Shown here one piece after another: positions 47,577-59,587 of a stretch of 64,000 nucleotides of DNA (positions are counted from its first letter, which is position 1; every line of letters begins with the position of its first letter). Both the position numbers and the translations under genes were made by a program. The notes below the pieces were generated by a model, which saw nothing but the letters and a program-made list of their open reading frames with translations, made no database searches and was not told where the DNA came from. Source of the stretch: Ashinkailepas kermadecensis (lineage: Eukaryota > Arthropoda > Thecostraca > Neolepadidae); assembly GCA_034440615.1 (NCBI GenBank), contig JAOTOM010005178.1, forward strand, positions 900,001 through 964,000. The letters are read 5' to 3'.

Positions 47577-47705
47577 TGTCAGTCAGCAACTAGTCAGCAA
47601 CTAGTCAGCAACTAGTCAGCACCGAGTCAGTAACTAGTCAGCAACTAGTCAGCAACTAGTCAGTAACTAGTCAGCAACTAGTCAGCAACCAGTCAGCAAC
47701 TAGTA
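47577..47705 (-). repeat. 11-bp array of branch-point-like motifs
   Basis: About 12 units of ACTAGTCAGCA. On the minus strand, the gene's sense strand, they read TTGCTGACTAG or TTACTGACTAG. CTGAC matches the yUnAy branch-point consensus. The array ends about 45 nt before the acceptor of the first CUB exon, and a further TTGACTGACG lies between. Confidence 0.9.
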
Positions 47706-48129
47706 AAACACATTCGAACACAGCTTCAGCTGGAGCTCCGGCTATTCCGATGAGCCCACGTGAAACTGCGCGCGCGAAGCTACCGCGAGACCGCGCGAGA
47801 ACTCCTCTGGTTCAGACGAACGCTAATTCTTTTATCTGCCTCTGAACCGCTCCCGAAGGTAAATGCTTGCCAAGACCTGAACCAACTTGCGGTGAAAAGC
47901 CTGCAACAAGCGAGCCTGTCTACCAACCAGCCTAAGCCTGAGGCAGTCCACCTTTAATGGTTAAACAGAACAACGCGTCGTAGGATATCTGTCGCTATTC
48001 TTTCAGGGTAAGAAGTCCTTGCATTTGCCAGATCTCCTCCTGACAAGTTGTTATCAGGCTATCAAAATTGTTTTGGTATGAACATCTAATTGGTTAAATG
48101 CACGACGTATTTTGACACATATATGTATC

Positions 48130-48475
48130 AAAATACGTGGTGGAGGCTGCATGGAATTATTGGTGTTGCCAATATCTGATTCATCCACATTACGTACAAT
48201 TCCACATCTGATTCATCCACGTAACGGCGTACAGTGAATGCCAAATGGTGAAAATTATTAGTGTTGCATTAGCATAACCAAATATATAGGCGCTTCTACC
48301 AATGAAGGCCTATTTGCTCTGATACTGCCTGTGCAACATTTGTCTGTTTCTTTTGAAGGAGTCTGGTGCCCAGCCAAAATTCAGGCAGTGCATACCTACG
48401 GTGACCATTAGGTGGGAAACCAAAATTTTGGTGCTGCATAGCAACACCAATATTTTGATTTATGCTGCACCGGCA
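48130..48475. repeat. Possible third relative of the 17.5/53.4-kb repeat
   Basis: Edges share ATTATTGGTGTTGCCAATAT (48156-48175) and AACACCAATATTTTGATT (48448-48465) with copies A and B, but the middle is different. An inverted pair (TATTTTGACACATATATGTA / TCAAAATACG) lies at its start. Confidence 0.35.
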
Positions 48476-48664
48476 ATACGAAATGTGCCCGAGTTTCCCC
48501 CCCTGCTTGAACGTGCATGATTATACAACATGGCTTCGGCAGAGAAAATTAACAAAACTTGTTTGGCCCATTTGATGGTTCTACCCTCAATCACAGGATT
48601 GGCAATTGCAAAGAACTATCTGACAGGGATGTTCGGGGTGGATACAATACTTTAAATTACGATG

Positions 48665-49035
48665 GGTTTGCTACCTTAAACAGGGGTGGATATATGGAGG
48701 GCACCGGGGCATGTGCTCCCCAATGAAGGTGGCGCCCCTCCGGAAATACTTCAGTGTACTTCCCCCACGCTCAACGACTTTTTCAGCCAGATGCGCCCAC
48801 TGGAGAGGAGTAAGTGTTCCCGTGGAAGGAAAAGACGCCCTACTGAGAGAACAAGGTGCCCCTTCAGTATGCTCGCGAGGGCACCCCCCCCCCCCCCCCC
48901 ACCCCCCCCCCCATCCTCCGCTGAACGGATTTTCGGCCAAAGGTCTCCATGTACTTTCTCAGTGGTACCCCTTCGAAGAAATGGCGCCCCTCCAGACAAA
49001 TGCCCCCATGAAAATTCCTGGATCCGCCCGCGATC
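48665..49035. repeat. Possible transposon relic with C-rich core
   Basis: The left part GGGTGGATATATGGAGGGCA and the right part (CCTGGATCCGCCC, reverse GGGCGGATCCAGG) are weakly inverted. GGCGCCCCTCC occurs near both sides, and runs of C (48889-48913) sit in the middle. The boundaries and class are uncertain. Confidence 0.35.
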
Positions 49036-49839
49036 TCAAAGCGGCCTTTCTGGCCCTCGCACTACTGCACCGTGCTGCAATGTGCTGTAAGGTAGAGCTA
49101 TTGACCGTACAGCTAGTAAGCAGAACAAAAACAATCGTAAAATTTCAGCTTAGGTAAGCAGCAGTCTGTGTGCCTCAGTGCCTCCTGAATATGTTCCTCA
49201 CGCCGAACATTTCACGTCAATTATTTGCGTGCAAAGCCTGTAAGATAAATTTTAAGAAAATTATCCTTGAAATATGGAGTCTGGGAGCGGATAATAATCT
49301 ACCCCAACACCCTCTGCAATGTTAAATTCCATGCCTGTCCCAGGCAACGACGACGGGGTGTGCTCGAAACTGTGGAGGCGGTTGACATCTAAAAGTTGTG
49401 TCGTTCCACACCACACAGAAGGAGCCAATGCCAGAGTGTTTCACAGCCGTGATGGTAGATGGCTGAAGTGTGCCACACCTTTCACTTTCACATCACCAGT
49501 GTCACGTTTCTTCATCACGCTTCGGCCTTAATCGGATGTCAACTATGTACAATCGTCATGGTCTTGTCTTTGACTCTGCCGTTTCTTCGGAATTAGAAGC
49601 TTCATGCATGGTCTTGTCAGCCATTCAACAATAAACACTGCCATGTGCACTAGTATGCATTTGAGGCAGTTATTTACAGCTTTGGCTTCTGGCGACTGAA
49701 GCAACGTAAGCGTTTCAGCGCCAACTCCACACCAATCCCCCATCGGCCCTGCCCAGCTCCGCACTGAGTTCCGCATTCAACGCTTGCCGGCCGGCTGCAC
49801 CACTCTCGCATAGCCGCTTCTACACATGGATTGGCGCCT
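49036..49839. other. No feature seen
   Basis: Unique-looking sequence. Confidence 0.45.
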
Positions 49840-50300
49840 ACGCCCGCCAAAACAGGAAGCCACGATAAGCGGCGGCATCAGCCGCATCTGGTGTAATGCC
49901 ACTTCCGATACCGCCGCCATTGGCGGCAGCCTCGGCCATGCTATTCATGTTATCCATGTCCATGTTATCGGTGGGCGGAGGAAACCGCGCCGTGGGTCTG
50001 GCTGCCGAGCCGCAGCTGATTCCCGGCGGGCCCGCACCAGAGGCCGCCCGGAGAGCTGCGGTCGTATCGTGTGCAGTGTCTCTCTCTCCCACCCGCGGCG
50101 CCCGGGGACGCCGCTGATAGTGGCGCAGTCATTCGGCGCCGCGGCCCATTCAGCGCGGCCGCCCGCCGGCCGGCCATCCATCCATCAGGCGGCTGATGGC
50201 GGCAGAGCGGCCGGATTGCCGCCGCGGCGGGACCGGCCCGCCCGCCGCCGTCCGGCGGATCGGCGCCCTGACGAACACGCCGAACGTCTCTAACAAGCTG
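49840..50300. other. CpG-dense segment
   Basis: GC- and CpG-rich with overlapping frames. A minus-strand frame starting around 49979 (MDMDNMNSMAEAAANGGG...) precedes a stop within 50 codons and has no good donor. It might be a promoter/first-exon region for a minus-strand gene; support is weak. Confidence 0.35.
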
Positions 50301-50726
50301 AGCTTGCCACAGTCGCGACATTCCCGAAGTTGCTCGCCGTTTGGCTTCCTGAACAGCTTCGCTTCTGAGCCGTTCACTTGGCTCGGAAGCCGCGAAGCGT
50401 GGTGACGAGTGGAACAGTGCATGGAAGAAGACCTGAATAATGAGCGGATGGGTACCTGCACACTCTTGTGCTTGCTGTGAGCCTGTGCTCCTATCACCAC
50501 TTTAGACAAGCTTCCCTGGCATCGAAGCATATTACAGATATGATGGATTAATTGCCTTAATACTGCGTTCACCTTAAACTTTGGGTGTTGTCTTCACTTC
50601 AACTATTCCAGGTTTAAAAACTATTGTGCCACCTCATGTATAGTACAAGAACGACAAGAGCTATATTGCTATTTAGGCATTTATTATGCATGATATAGCA
50701 AGTGAATAACTACCGATTTATAAGAA

Positions 50727-50885
50727 ACTTGGGTTCTTTTACGCCGCATTCTACTCCTGGGCCACATGGCGTCGCCAACCTCTCACGCCGATTGGTCGAC
50801 GCTGGACTGGATGGAGGATGGTAAAATCGCCGGTCGTGGTATTCTTACCGGCTGCGGGTTTGAATTGGCACAGAAGCTATCGCTT
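50727..50885 (-). mobile_element. Degraded SINE copy
   Basis: The 3' end (GCGGCGTAAAAGAACCC on minus) and body (CGACCAATCGGCGTGAGAGG) match the SINE family. The tRNA-like head is eroded, with only a GGTTTGAATTGG-like trace on the plus strand. It ends about 60 bp from the candidate exon at 50946. Confidence 0.65.
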
Positions 50886-50945
50886 AATTCATGGCGCCAA
50901 TCGACAACAATGTAGGATTCGTGTAAAGAGCCCAGCTCGTCTCAC

Positions 50946-51102
50946 CACCCACGGCACCGGGAGGCGCAGCTCGCGAGTGCACAGGTGTCCCATCGTGCTC
51001 TCGGCGCGGGTGAGGTACACATGTGTGTCGGCTTTCATCGCACTCTCGATGCCGGTGAGGTACATAGGTGTGTCGGACCCCACCGTGCTCTCGATGAGCG
51101 CG
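50946..51102 (-). CDS. Candidate internal exon, unknown protein with 15-residue repeats
   Basis: A long pyrimidine run (CCTTTTTTTTCC) and GCGCACAG form a convincing acceptor, and GTG|GTGAGA is a good donor. Between them lie 1 nt plus 52 codons: ALIESTVGSDTPMYLTG, then IESAMKADTHVYLTR, then AESTMGHLCTRELRLPVPWV. Third positions are mostly G/C. Two diverged 45-bp repeats and part of a third (Ile/Ala-Glu-Ser ... Tyr-Leu-Thr) are visible. The start phase is 2 and the end phase 0, so it cannot splice straight to the CUB exon at 47532, which needs phase 1. It is either separated from that gene by an unseen exon or belongs to another gene. A short minisatellite inside a GC-rich patch is the alternative. 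No family is recognised. Confidence 0.35.
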
Positions 51103-51904
51103 CTGTGCGCGATTGGAAAAAAAGGTTTTGTATATGTACCGTATTGCTCTATTATTATGTTATTACATTACATTATGGTATTCTTTGTACCTTATTGTAA
51201 GTGTATTATTTTGGCATGTCACAACCCAGTCTCCAAATCAACGAGAGACCATAGTGTACTCCCCAAACGCCTTGTTGCGTTGCATCCGCTGCTCTCCTTC
51301 AAGGCCCGGTCCGGCAAGAGTGCCACAAAATAGATTTTCTGCCGTGCATGTAGCGTGCGTACATAGGTGCCTGTAGGTGGGTGTGAGCCCCACGAAGCTC
51401 CCCGTTCAGGGGATACAAACGTATTGATGTAAAAAAGATGTGATCTCGATATTTTTAGCCCAATGTACGCTCAATTGTCCGAATGTATTTTAAATTTCAA
51501 CGCGAAGTCTTGAATTGCTGAGGAATTATCTCACACAAGCATCACAAGACGGGGCTATATTGGCCTCTGTCGCACTGCGAGGGTCAACACGGTCAGCGCG
51601 GCGACAGCAGGATCTCTTAGTTGGCCCGGCAGCAGTGGCGAGTCAGCTGGTTACCACTCAGAAAGTGGTGTTGCGGTGGGGCGTGTGTCGCAAACAAGTC
51701 GGCCGCGCGTGCATCTGTAATGGCCGGGCCGCCTCCGAGTATCGAACGGCGCGTGCGGCAGCCACTAACTTGCATTAGGCGGATACGTTGCCGTCAGCCC
51801 TATTCGGTAAAATCGTTCACTGATCAGTAGAGAAAACAAACTCCCAACTGCGAAAAATGCAACATCCAACCGTCGCATCCCTCGCAGGTGATGGACAGAG
51901 ACAT
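51103..51904. other. No feature seen
   Basis: AT-rich next to the candidate exon's acceptor; nothing else recognised. Confidence 0.45.
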
Positions 51905-52040
51905 GCATGGGCTTCCGGCGATCGGATATCCGTAGGTTTTTGGTGCTCGAACATCCGTAGGTTTTCGGTGCTTGGAACATCCGTAGGTTTGCGGTGTTCG
52001 GAACATCCGTAAGTTTTTTTTAGCGAGCGAGCAGCCATAG
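51905..52040. repeat. ~27-bp minisatellite
   Basis: Four units of ACATCCGTAGGTTTTCGGTG plus CTTGGA-like spacer. Confidence 0.9.
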
Positions 52041-52339
52041 GGTTACGCGATCAAACATCTGTAGGCCTTAGATGATCGAGCATGCATTCGTAGTCGTATC
52101 GTGTCTCAATAAGGCGAGTCAATTTGTATGCTGTAGCATTCAAATCGCGTAGTAGTTGTTGCAGTCACAACTTTGTCGTATAGCCATAATGTCGCGTTGC
52201 GTTGCGGTATTTGCATTCGGTTCGGGGCGCAGTAAAGTCGGTGGAAAATTTGACTGCAACAGGAATATCGCGTGGCAGTATATGCATTCGCAGTCGTGTA
52301 GTGTCGCAGTAGAGTCGGTCGAAGGCTTTGCCGTAACAG

Positions 52340-52400
52340 CGATGTCGCGTCGCAGTTTTTGCCGTTTTTGCAGTTTTTGCAGTTTTTGCAGTCACAGTTT
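52340..52400. repeat. 9-bp tandem repeat
   Basis: Five copies of TTTTTGCAG. Confidence 0.9.
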
Positions 52401-52495
52401 TATCGCGTTGTAGTAATGCCGCGTCTCGCAATACTTGCATTCGCAGTCGAGTCGTGTCGAGGTAAAGTCGGTCAAAGTTTTGGTGTGGCAGCAAT

Positions 52496-53190
52496 GTCAC
52501 AGTCGCTTTGTCGCAGTCGCGGTGTCGCAGTCGCGGTGTCGCAGTCGCGGTGTCACAGTCGCGTTGTCACAGTCGCGGTGTTACAGTCGCGGTGTCGCAG
52601 TCGCGTTGTGTGCGGTGTCCGTCGCGGTGTCGCGTCGCGGTGTGTCGCGGTGTCGGTCGCGGTGTCGCAGTGCGGTGTTCGTGCGGTGTCGCGTCGCGGT
52701 GTCAGTCAGTCGCGGTGTCAGTCGCGGTGTCAGTCGCGGTGTCAGTCGCGGTGTCAGTCGCGGTGTCAGTCGCGGTGTCAGTCGCGGTGTCAGTCGCGGT
52801 GTCAGTCGCGGTGTCAGTCAGTCGCGGTGTCAGTCGCGGTGTCAGTCAGTCGCGGTGTCGAGTCGCGGTGTCACAGTGCGGTGTCGCAGTGCGGTGTCGC
52901 AGTCGCGGTGTCGCAGTCGCGGTGTCCGTCGCGGTGTGTGCTTTGTCGCAGTGCTTTGTGCAGTGCGGTGTGTACGTTGTCGCAGTCGCGGTGTCGCAGT
53001 CGCGGTGTCGCAGTCGCGGTGTCACAGTCGCGGTGTCGCAGTCGCGGTGTCACAGTCGCGGTGTCGCAGTCGCGGTGTCGCAGTCGCGGTGTCACAGTCG
53101 CGGTGTCGCAGTCGCTTTGTCGCAGTCGCGTTGTCGCAGTTGCGTTGTCGCAGTCGCGTTGTTGCAGTCGCGTTGTCGCACAAGCGTCGC
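52496..53190. repeat. 12-bp CpG-rich minisatellite
   Basis: About 50 units of CAGTCGCGGTGT with TCA, CAC and TTG variants and a purer block at 52700-52860. Units are 12 bp, so frames of 250-300 codons (Gln-Ser-Arg-Cys) are open but meaningless. Confidence 0.96.
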
Positions 53191-53436
53191 TCGCTGTTGT
53201 TGCAGTCGCAGCTCTGGCGTGTGGCGTGACACCGAGTGCTGGTCAGTGTGTTCCAGGCCCTTGTCGTCGCGGGAATAAATGACTGTTTGCACGCTCCGGT
53301 TCAATTTGGCGGAAGTGCGTAGGTACATGTGGGCATTTCGCAACTGGAAGCCTGTGTTTTGCTGTCTCGCGTTGGCAAGTGCCGCTGTTATGCAGGAGGG
53401 TGCGTTTTAGGGGTGAAGTCCCGTGTGTTTTTGGTA

Positions 53437-53765
53437 CTGCCGGTGCAATACCAATCGACGTATTGATGTTGGCGACACCAATATCTTGATTGCCCTCATT
53501 ATGGCCACCCGACACTGATGGTTGTCGCTCTCTGAACTTGCAGAGGACACTAAGCGCGTTGTAAAAGTGTCTGGTGTCTTCAACAACAAATGTGGACAAA
53601 TTTTTCGGAGGACATCAGGTCCTTGTCATTGGCATGGGCATTCTGCCAATTCAACACCAATAATTTTAACGATTTAACATTAGGTGCACGCCGTTACATT
53701 AGGATGTGGTTGAATTAGATGTTGGCAACACCAATCATTCTGCAAAGCCTCCACTTGTGGTGCAT
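53437..53765. repeat. Interspersed repeat, copy B
   Basis: Same family as 17510-17850 (ATTGCCCTCATTATGG, GTCGCTCTCTGAACTTG, CGGAGGACATCAGGTCCTT). Identity looks like three quarters or more by eye. Paired GGTGTCGCC / GGCGACACCAAT motifs near one edge suggest a terminal hairpin. Confidence 0.75.
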
Positions 53766-54156
53766 TTTCCTTAGCGCCTCGGGTTGTATTGAACAAACTT
53801 AGTTTGTGTACGTATTTGATGTCTGGTTTTCAGTGATTCCCATCCCAACTCTGGTATAAGTTTTCGTGTTGATGTCCGGAAATGCGTTCCCGCTACAAGG
53901 GTTCCAGCTCTGTGCTGGACCATTTCTAGGCGGATAGCGTCAGCTACGATGGTCAAGCAATTACAAACCACGTCACAGCAATCAAAGTGAGGTTGAAAAT
54001 CTCCAAGGTATATTTGATTTAGAGCATGCCTGTGGAGGAGGGAAGCGATGGGACAACGTCAGCTCAATACTCGCCTTACCTCATACACATCGCTTGCATG
54101 CCTCTGAAAGCGTTGATGCCCGAGAAGGACCAGCCATGCTGTCTGTAGCTATTATT

Positions 54157-54580
54157 TTAAAGAATGATCAGCCCATCGAAATTGAGCGTAGGAGACTGGA
54201 ATTCTGTTTTGCTAGAAAATGTCTGTTGTATGGTTTTCGTAGCATTGAATGTCGATAATAGCCCATCACTTACCGCAGTTAGAAATGGTGTCCAAATCAC
54301 TTTGCAATGATTGCTAAGTGCATCGAAATTTGTAATGCTAAGTGAAGCGTGAAGGGACATATCGTCAGCGAACAGTACAATGTAGTTTACTGTTCTTGTG
54401 GAAATGTCGCTTAAGTACACGAGTGCAAGCAATGGGCCCAGAGCAGAGCCCTGAGGGGCTCTGTTCCCGCGTTTATTTTTTCGCAGCTGATAGTAAATAA
54501 TTAATCCTAACTCTTCAAATCCTGTCCGATAAATACGATTTCAACCATTCCAAGAGGGTCCTGGGTTTAATTTTGCACTT
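54157..54580 (-). pseudogene. Non-LTR retrotransposon reverse transcriptase fragment
   Basis: Minus-strand frames give CKIKPRTLLEWLKSYLSDR, then after a +1 frameshift GFEELGLIIYYQLRKNKRGN, RAPQGSALGPLLALVYLSD and YIVLFADDMSLHAS. These are reverse transcriptase motifs of jockey/CR1-type LINEs: the WLKSYLSDR segment, PQGSxLGPLL, and FADD as the catalytic box. The WLK frame stops just after SDR, and the remaining frame ends at 54157 without the thumb or connection region. This is a dead 5'- and 3'-truncated copy. Part of the same stretch recurs at 56092-56193. Confidence 0.85.
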
Positions 54581-54799
54581 CCAAAATGTCATTCATGCCA
54601 AGCTGAATCGAAATATCTCGAAACATGAATATCAATATCCGTGAAATGTTCTTCAGAATCTAGCGATTTACATTGCTTGTGCGAAAGATGAACGAGTCGC
54701 AGCTGCGTACTGTGCCTTAAATGTAGTCACTGGCCACCCGCTGCTGAATGCTGTCCACACCACAGTCCGCTCATCGCGGCGAGACCGGTACGGGACTCG

Positions 54800-54945
54800 A
54801 CCTAGCCCGGCGGCGGTCAGGGCCTGGGTCAGCCTGACCCCGGGCCGGTGCGGTCAGGGTCAAGCTGCAGTCAGCCTGACCCCGGGCCGGTGCGGTCAGG
54901 GTCAAGCTGCAGTCAGCCTGGCCCCGGGCCGGTACGGTCACGGAC
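54800..54945. repeat. ~51-bp tandem repeat, 3 copies
   Basis: Units contain CAGTCAGCCTGACCCCGGG, then CCGGTGCGGTCAGGGTCAAG. Confidence 0.88.
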
Positions 54946-55217
54946 ACAAAGTCAGATGGTACGAAGCCGTCGTTCACTTGCCCACAATGCCGTGTTTGCA
55001 TACGTCGCAGCCATATTGGAATGGTAGGAATATTAGTTTATTGAGGTGATGTCTACTGGCCTGCTGTTCACGTGTCGATATCACAATCAAATAGCGTGCC
55101 CATAAGGTGCAATCATATACTTAACAGTGCGTTAATTATATGATTAACATATATAATCATATAATCATATAATTAAGATAGCATGAGAGTTGCAGACGCC
55201 GTCTTCAACCGCTGATA

Positions 55218-55465
<248 letters not shown>

Positions 55466-55654
55466 AGAGCGATAGAGAAGTAAGCGGGAATATACATATG
55501 AAAGGAAATGATGTGGATATATAATAGGAAAAGGAACAAATAATTGCAGTGTGAGAGGTTGGAAAGATGTATGATGGGATAATGTAAAGAAATAATCGAA
55601 GTATACCTAAATAAATGTGGACGTAATATATAGAGGTTGTAGGTTAGAGCTCTC

Positions 55655-55815
55655 CAATTCAAGGGAGATACAGGAACCCTCCAATTCAAGAGAGCATGGA
55701 CCTAATGAAGAACACTCCAATTCAAGAGTGATACAGGAACCCTCCAATTCAAGAGAGCATGGACCTAACCAAGAGCACTCCAATTCAAGAGTGCTTAAGG
55801 AGACCCACAAATTGA
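55655..55815. repeat. CTCCAATTCAAGAG repeat
   Basis: Five copies of CTCCAATTCAAGAG followed by alternating ATACAGGAAC and CATGGACCTAA spacers, giving a ~58-bp higher unit. Confidence 0.92.
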
Positions 55816-56091
55816 AGAGAGCAGTGGCATTAGGAAATGAATGAGTACGAAAAACGTGGAAAGAAAGCAGGAAAACAGAGTCAGGCACGGAGCCCAGCCG
55901 TGGTGAGCAGTGCTGCGCGTGGTTCATCAATTCACTTTCACCGACCACTCACTGTTTCACTCATCACTTCAACACTCGCTCAAAGAAACCATTTATATAT
56001 TGGCGACGGCGAGACGGCAGAGGTGCAGTGCGCTTGACGAAGGCGACAGAAGAAGAGAGCGACCCGGGGTGTTGGCGCGCCGCTTATATAT

Positions 56092-56193
56092 AGCCCATCA
56101 CTTACCGCAGTTATAAATGGTGCCCAAATCACTTTGCAATGATTGCTCAGTGCATATAAATTTGTAGTGTTAAGTGAAGCGTAAGGGCCAGCT
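56092..56193 (-). pseudogene. Second fragment of the same RT element
   Basis: About 100 bp, from TAGCCCATCACTTACCGCAG to GTTAAGTGAAGCG, matches 54255-54355 at roughly 90 percent by eye and in the same orientation. Its flanks are unrelated, and it starts inside a TATATATA stretch. It is a separate short remnant of the LINE at 54157-54580, or of a close relative. Confidence 0.75.
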
Positions 56194-56699
56194 AAGACAA
56201 GGAGAGAAAGGTGTCAATGGGTCGAATGAACATCCCTGCACCTGCGCCGTGGCCGGCGTTCAACAAATACACGGAACAAATACGAGCGACGCGACCGGGC
56301 CGCCCCGCCGGTCGGACAGTCTGTCGGCAACAAGGAGATTCACGAATCCCTCGACATGAAATAGCCGTTGAGATATACATGCGATTGACATACGAGTTCG
56401 GCTCATGCAAGAATCCAAACAATTTTAGCGCAGCGGAAGGAAAATTGGAAATTCACAAAGTAGGCTTCAACATCAAAACGATATAGAGCATGTGGCTAAA
56501 TCCGCCCAGATAACTCGTAGCCAGTCTCAACCAAACTCTGTCACATGATGATCAGGGTGTCTGAGTGCTCTCTGATATACTTCGCTAATACTGAATGCTG
56601 ATACAATATGCTGAATGTGTTTCGCATATCGTGCGAAGAATCCCGCGTCTAGTTTCGCGGATTCGTCACACACCCTGGGCGAAAGCTGTGGCGAAAGTA

Positions 56700-57170
56700 G
56701 GTGGCGGTCCCCCATTTGCGGTCCCCTATTGGCAGTCACCCATTGGCGGTCACTCATTGGCGGTCACCTATCGGCGATCACCCATTGGCGGCCGCCCATT
56801 GACGGTCACCTATTGACAGTCACCTATTGACGGTCACCCATTGGCGGTCACCTATTGACGATCACCCATTGGCGGTCACCCATTGGCGGTCACCTATTGA
56901 CGATCACCTATTGACGGTCACCTATTGGCGGTCACCTATTGACGATCACCCATTGGCGGTCACCTATTGACGGTCACCTATTGACGGTCACCCATTGGCG
57001 GTCACCTATTGGCGATCACCTATTGTCGGTCACCTATTGACGATCACCCATTGACGGTCACCTATTGGCGGTCACCTAATGACGATCACTCATTGGCGGT
57101 CACCTATTGACGGTCACCCATTGACGATTACCCATTGACGGTCACCTATGGGCGATCACCTATTGGACAG
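56700..57170. repeat. 14-bp minisatellite
   Basis: About 33 units of GGCGGTCACCCATT with GA(C/T)GATCAC(C)TATT variants. Confidence 0.96.
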
Positions 57171-58127
57171 TCAGCTGTTCCGCCTGAGGCGAAGGGTTAC
57201 ATCCCCATTAACATGATTCGCTCCAACGGTGCTAATGTATGGCTACATACATCTTAACAGAGCCGTGGACAGTCCAATCTACGGGTGATCGTTCTCTGGC
57301 GCGAAACAACAACCGCTTAAATTGGCGGTGGGAAGGTGGTCCTGTCCTGCTTGCGCCCAAAGTTTCCGCTTGTTTGCAGTGTCTGTAATTTGGCGATCAC
57401 ACCCAGAGCTATGATGTTCTAAATGCCCGTCAACTACCAGGGAAACTTCACCGTACCCACACAACAGCCAATTGTCTGCTTAAAGGCGTCCTGGTGAAAC
57501 CCGCTGTAAATAATCGTTCTGATAATAATCATCCTGAATTGGAGGAATGCTCGAGAGTATGACACGGGCGTGGAGGTGTATGGCGTATTGAATGTTCGTA
57601 CCTAAACAATCGATGCTCGTTGGAAGAAGAAATTGAGCCTTGAAGTGTTCATATTGATCAAGGCAGAAACAACATGGTACATCTTGCTAGTCTTCCTGCC
57701 CTCTGAACAATTTAAGATAGGTGGGCCTTGTCAATCAGATAGTAAGCATACCAGGAGTTACAAGGAACGGAACTAGGAGTTATCAGGAAAATTAGCCATC
57801 TGCAAGTGTGCATGACTTTGACAAGCTGCAAAAGCCATGGATAATAAATTGGCTAGAATTTGGCATGGCAGAAGATCCGCTCATATCACTTTAGGCCTCC
57901 AGGTACCTTTGCTGTTGTGTCTGTAACAGTCTAATATTAAAATTATATAAAAGTTTGCTGTTGTTGGTTGTTGGTTGTGGTTGATGAGCCGGCTCCCGGG
58001 TATATAAAAGTGGTACTAACTATATAAATATGTACACATGCATTATTCAAATATAGATACATGTTGTTAATGTGGTACTTTTCCTATAATTGTAAAGCAT
58101 ATAATTGCTTTGTATGTCATGATACAA
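57171..58127. other. No feature seen
   Basis: Apart from the SINE-tail trace at 57955, nothing is recognised. Confidence 0.45.
57955..57998 (-). mobile_element. Short SINE 3'-tail fragment
   Basis: On the minus strand, ACCACAACCAACAACCAACA resembles the 3' tail of the SINE at 42149. Only about 40 bp are present, so the assignment is tentative. Confidence 0.35.
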
Positions 58128-58175
58128 CTATATATATATATATATATGTTGTATTATGAATACAAAGCAATTTAT

Positions 58176-58256
<81 letters not shown>
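58128..58256. repeat. (TA)n microsatellite with flanking inverted repeat
   Basis: Two TA runs. ATAATTGCTTTGTAT (58100-58114) and ATACAAAGCAATTTAT (58159-58174) are inverted around the first run, so it can form a large hairpin. Confidence 0.9.
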
Positions 58257-58257
<1 letters not shown>

Positions 58258-58699
58258 GATACATACAATTAACCTAAGTATCTCAACATAATGCAATTAC
58301 TTATTATAAACATTATTACACGAAGTAATTGACATGTAATATAGTCATTGTGAAATATGCATAATCAACTAAACATTTCATAAGAATGCGTACAGTACCC
58401 ACGCGATTGAAACAGCCGTCCATCAGCTGCTACCACCACGTGGGGAGAAAACTTCATCGCTGTGTGGCAGCCTTTGTTTCTTATATTTTCCATTTATAAT
58501 TCTTGGACAAAACATTGGTGACACCTTTCTGGTCACTTTTTCTAGATTTCGAAATGATCGTGTGATTCGTTCACCAGGCGGAACATCCAAAACATCCGAG
58601 TGGGACAAACCCCACTCGAATAAAATGCTACGGCAGTCGCTACCTCCCCTTCCCTTTCCAGCCTGGATCGCGACATTGTTCCCCACATGTGGCGCTCCG

Positions 58700-59050
58700 G
58701 GCACCACGTGCTTCACTGCCCGTCGACTGAGTCGATTTCACCCGCTTGCGCAGCAGCGCCTCTGGCCGCCGGCCGCCCAGCGCGACCGCCCAGGCGACGT
58801 CACAGGCGTGACGTCAGGCGGCCAAGTGTCCGATAAGAACCAACCATCGCTCTGGCCGGCCGACCGTGCCGGACGGCAACGGCGCAGCGATTGCGGCGAA
58901 TCCGCCGCCCGAGCCCGGCTACGGCGCCGTAATATCCGACGACGGCCTCACTCGATGTGGCCTTGCGATCTGTTGCCGCTTGGAGAGTGTTGAGGCGCGG
59001 CTGGCTGCAGGGCGCTGCCGCGGGCCGCCTGGGGTGTGGGTAGATTTGTT
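58700..59050. other. CpG-dense segment
   Basis: GC- and CpG-rich; contains GACGTCACAGGCGTGACGTCA (58797-58817), two CRE-like cores. No exon supported. Confidence 0.35.
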
Positions 59051-59587
59051 CGGCACGCGACACAGCTGGTGTCTGTAAGCTTGGGAGCGGCAGAAAGGGC
59101 GATTCACGGTTCAGAATGCGCCCACCCTTCGGAAACCACACGTATCCGAACAGATGTTACTGTATGCGGTTGACATCGATAGGCACTCAATGACATTAAT
59201 ATTTGGTTTCCATTTTTTAAGCCACAATTTGTACTCCATTGCCCGCACATTTTTGCACGACTATATCGCACAATCTGTTGTGCTGCTATGCCACAGTTTC
59301 CAAGATTACTTGGGAGGCTACAAGGCTGTAGGTGCTGACATGCCGAAAACACCAGTCTTGAAACGATGCCCCGAAGAAGAGCGGCATCCTGGTGGTGCAG
59401 CTCCGCTGAAAAATGCCAGCCGCGAATTCCCCCGGCTGTTTTTGCTCGGCGACCTCTGCTTTGTCGTCCTTCGATTATTTCGGTGCAGTTGACACTGAGC
59501 CACCGGATCAATCCTGTTCTATCAGACCCCAGCTCACTCCAAGACCATTGGCGCGATACCTCGCGGTAATCTGCCGGACCCAGACAC

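Noticed and set aside
52359..53282. 307-, 264- and 256-codon overlapping frames
   Set aside because: All come from the 12-bp CAGTCGCGGTGT array read in three registers.
58423..58716. 97-codon minus frame (GAPHVGNNVAIQAGKG...)
   Set aside because: Looks protein-like but matches no family I know, and lacks start context and codon bias; left out as possibly a transposon fragment or chance.
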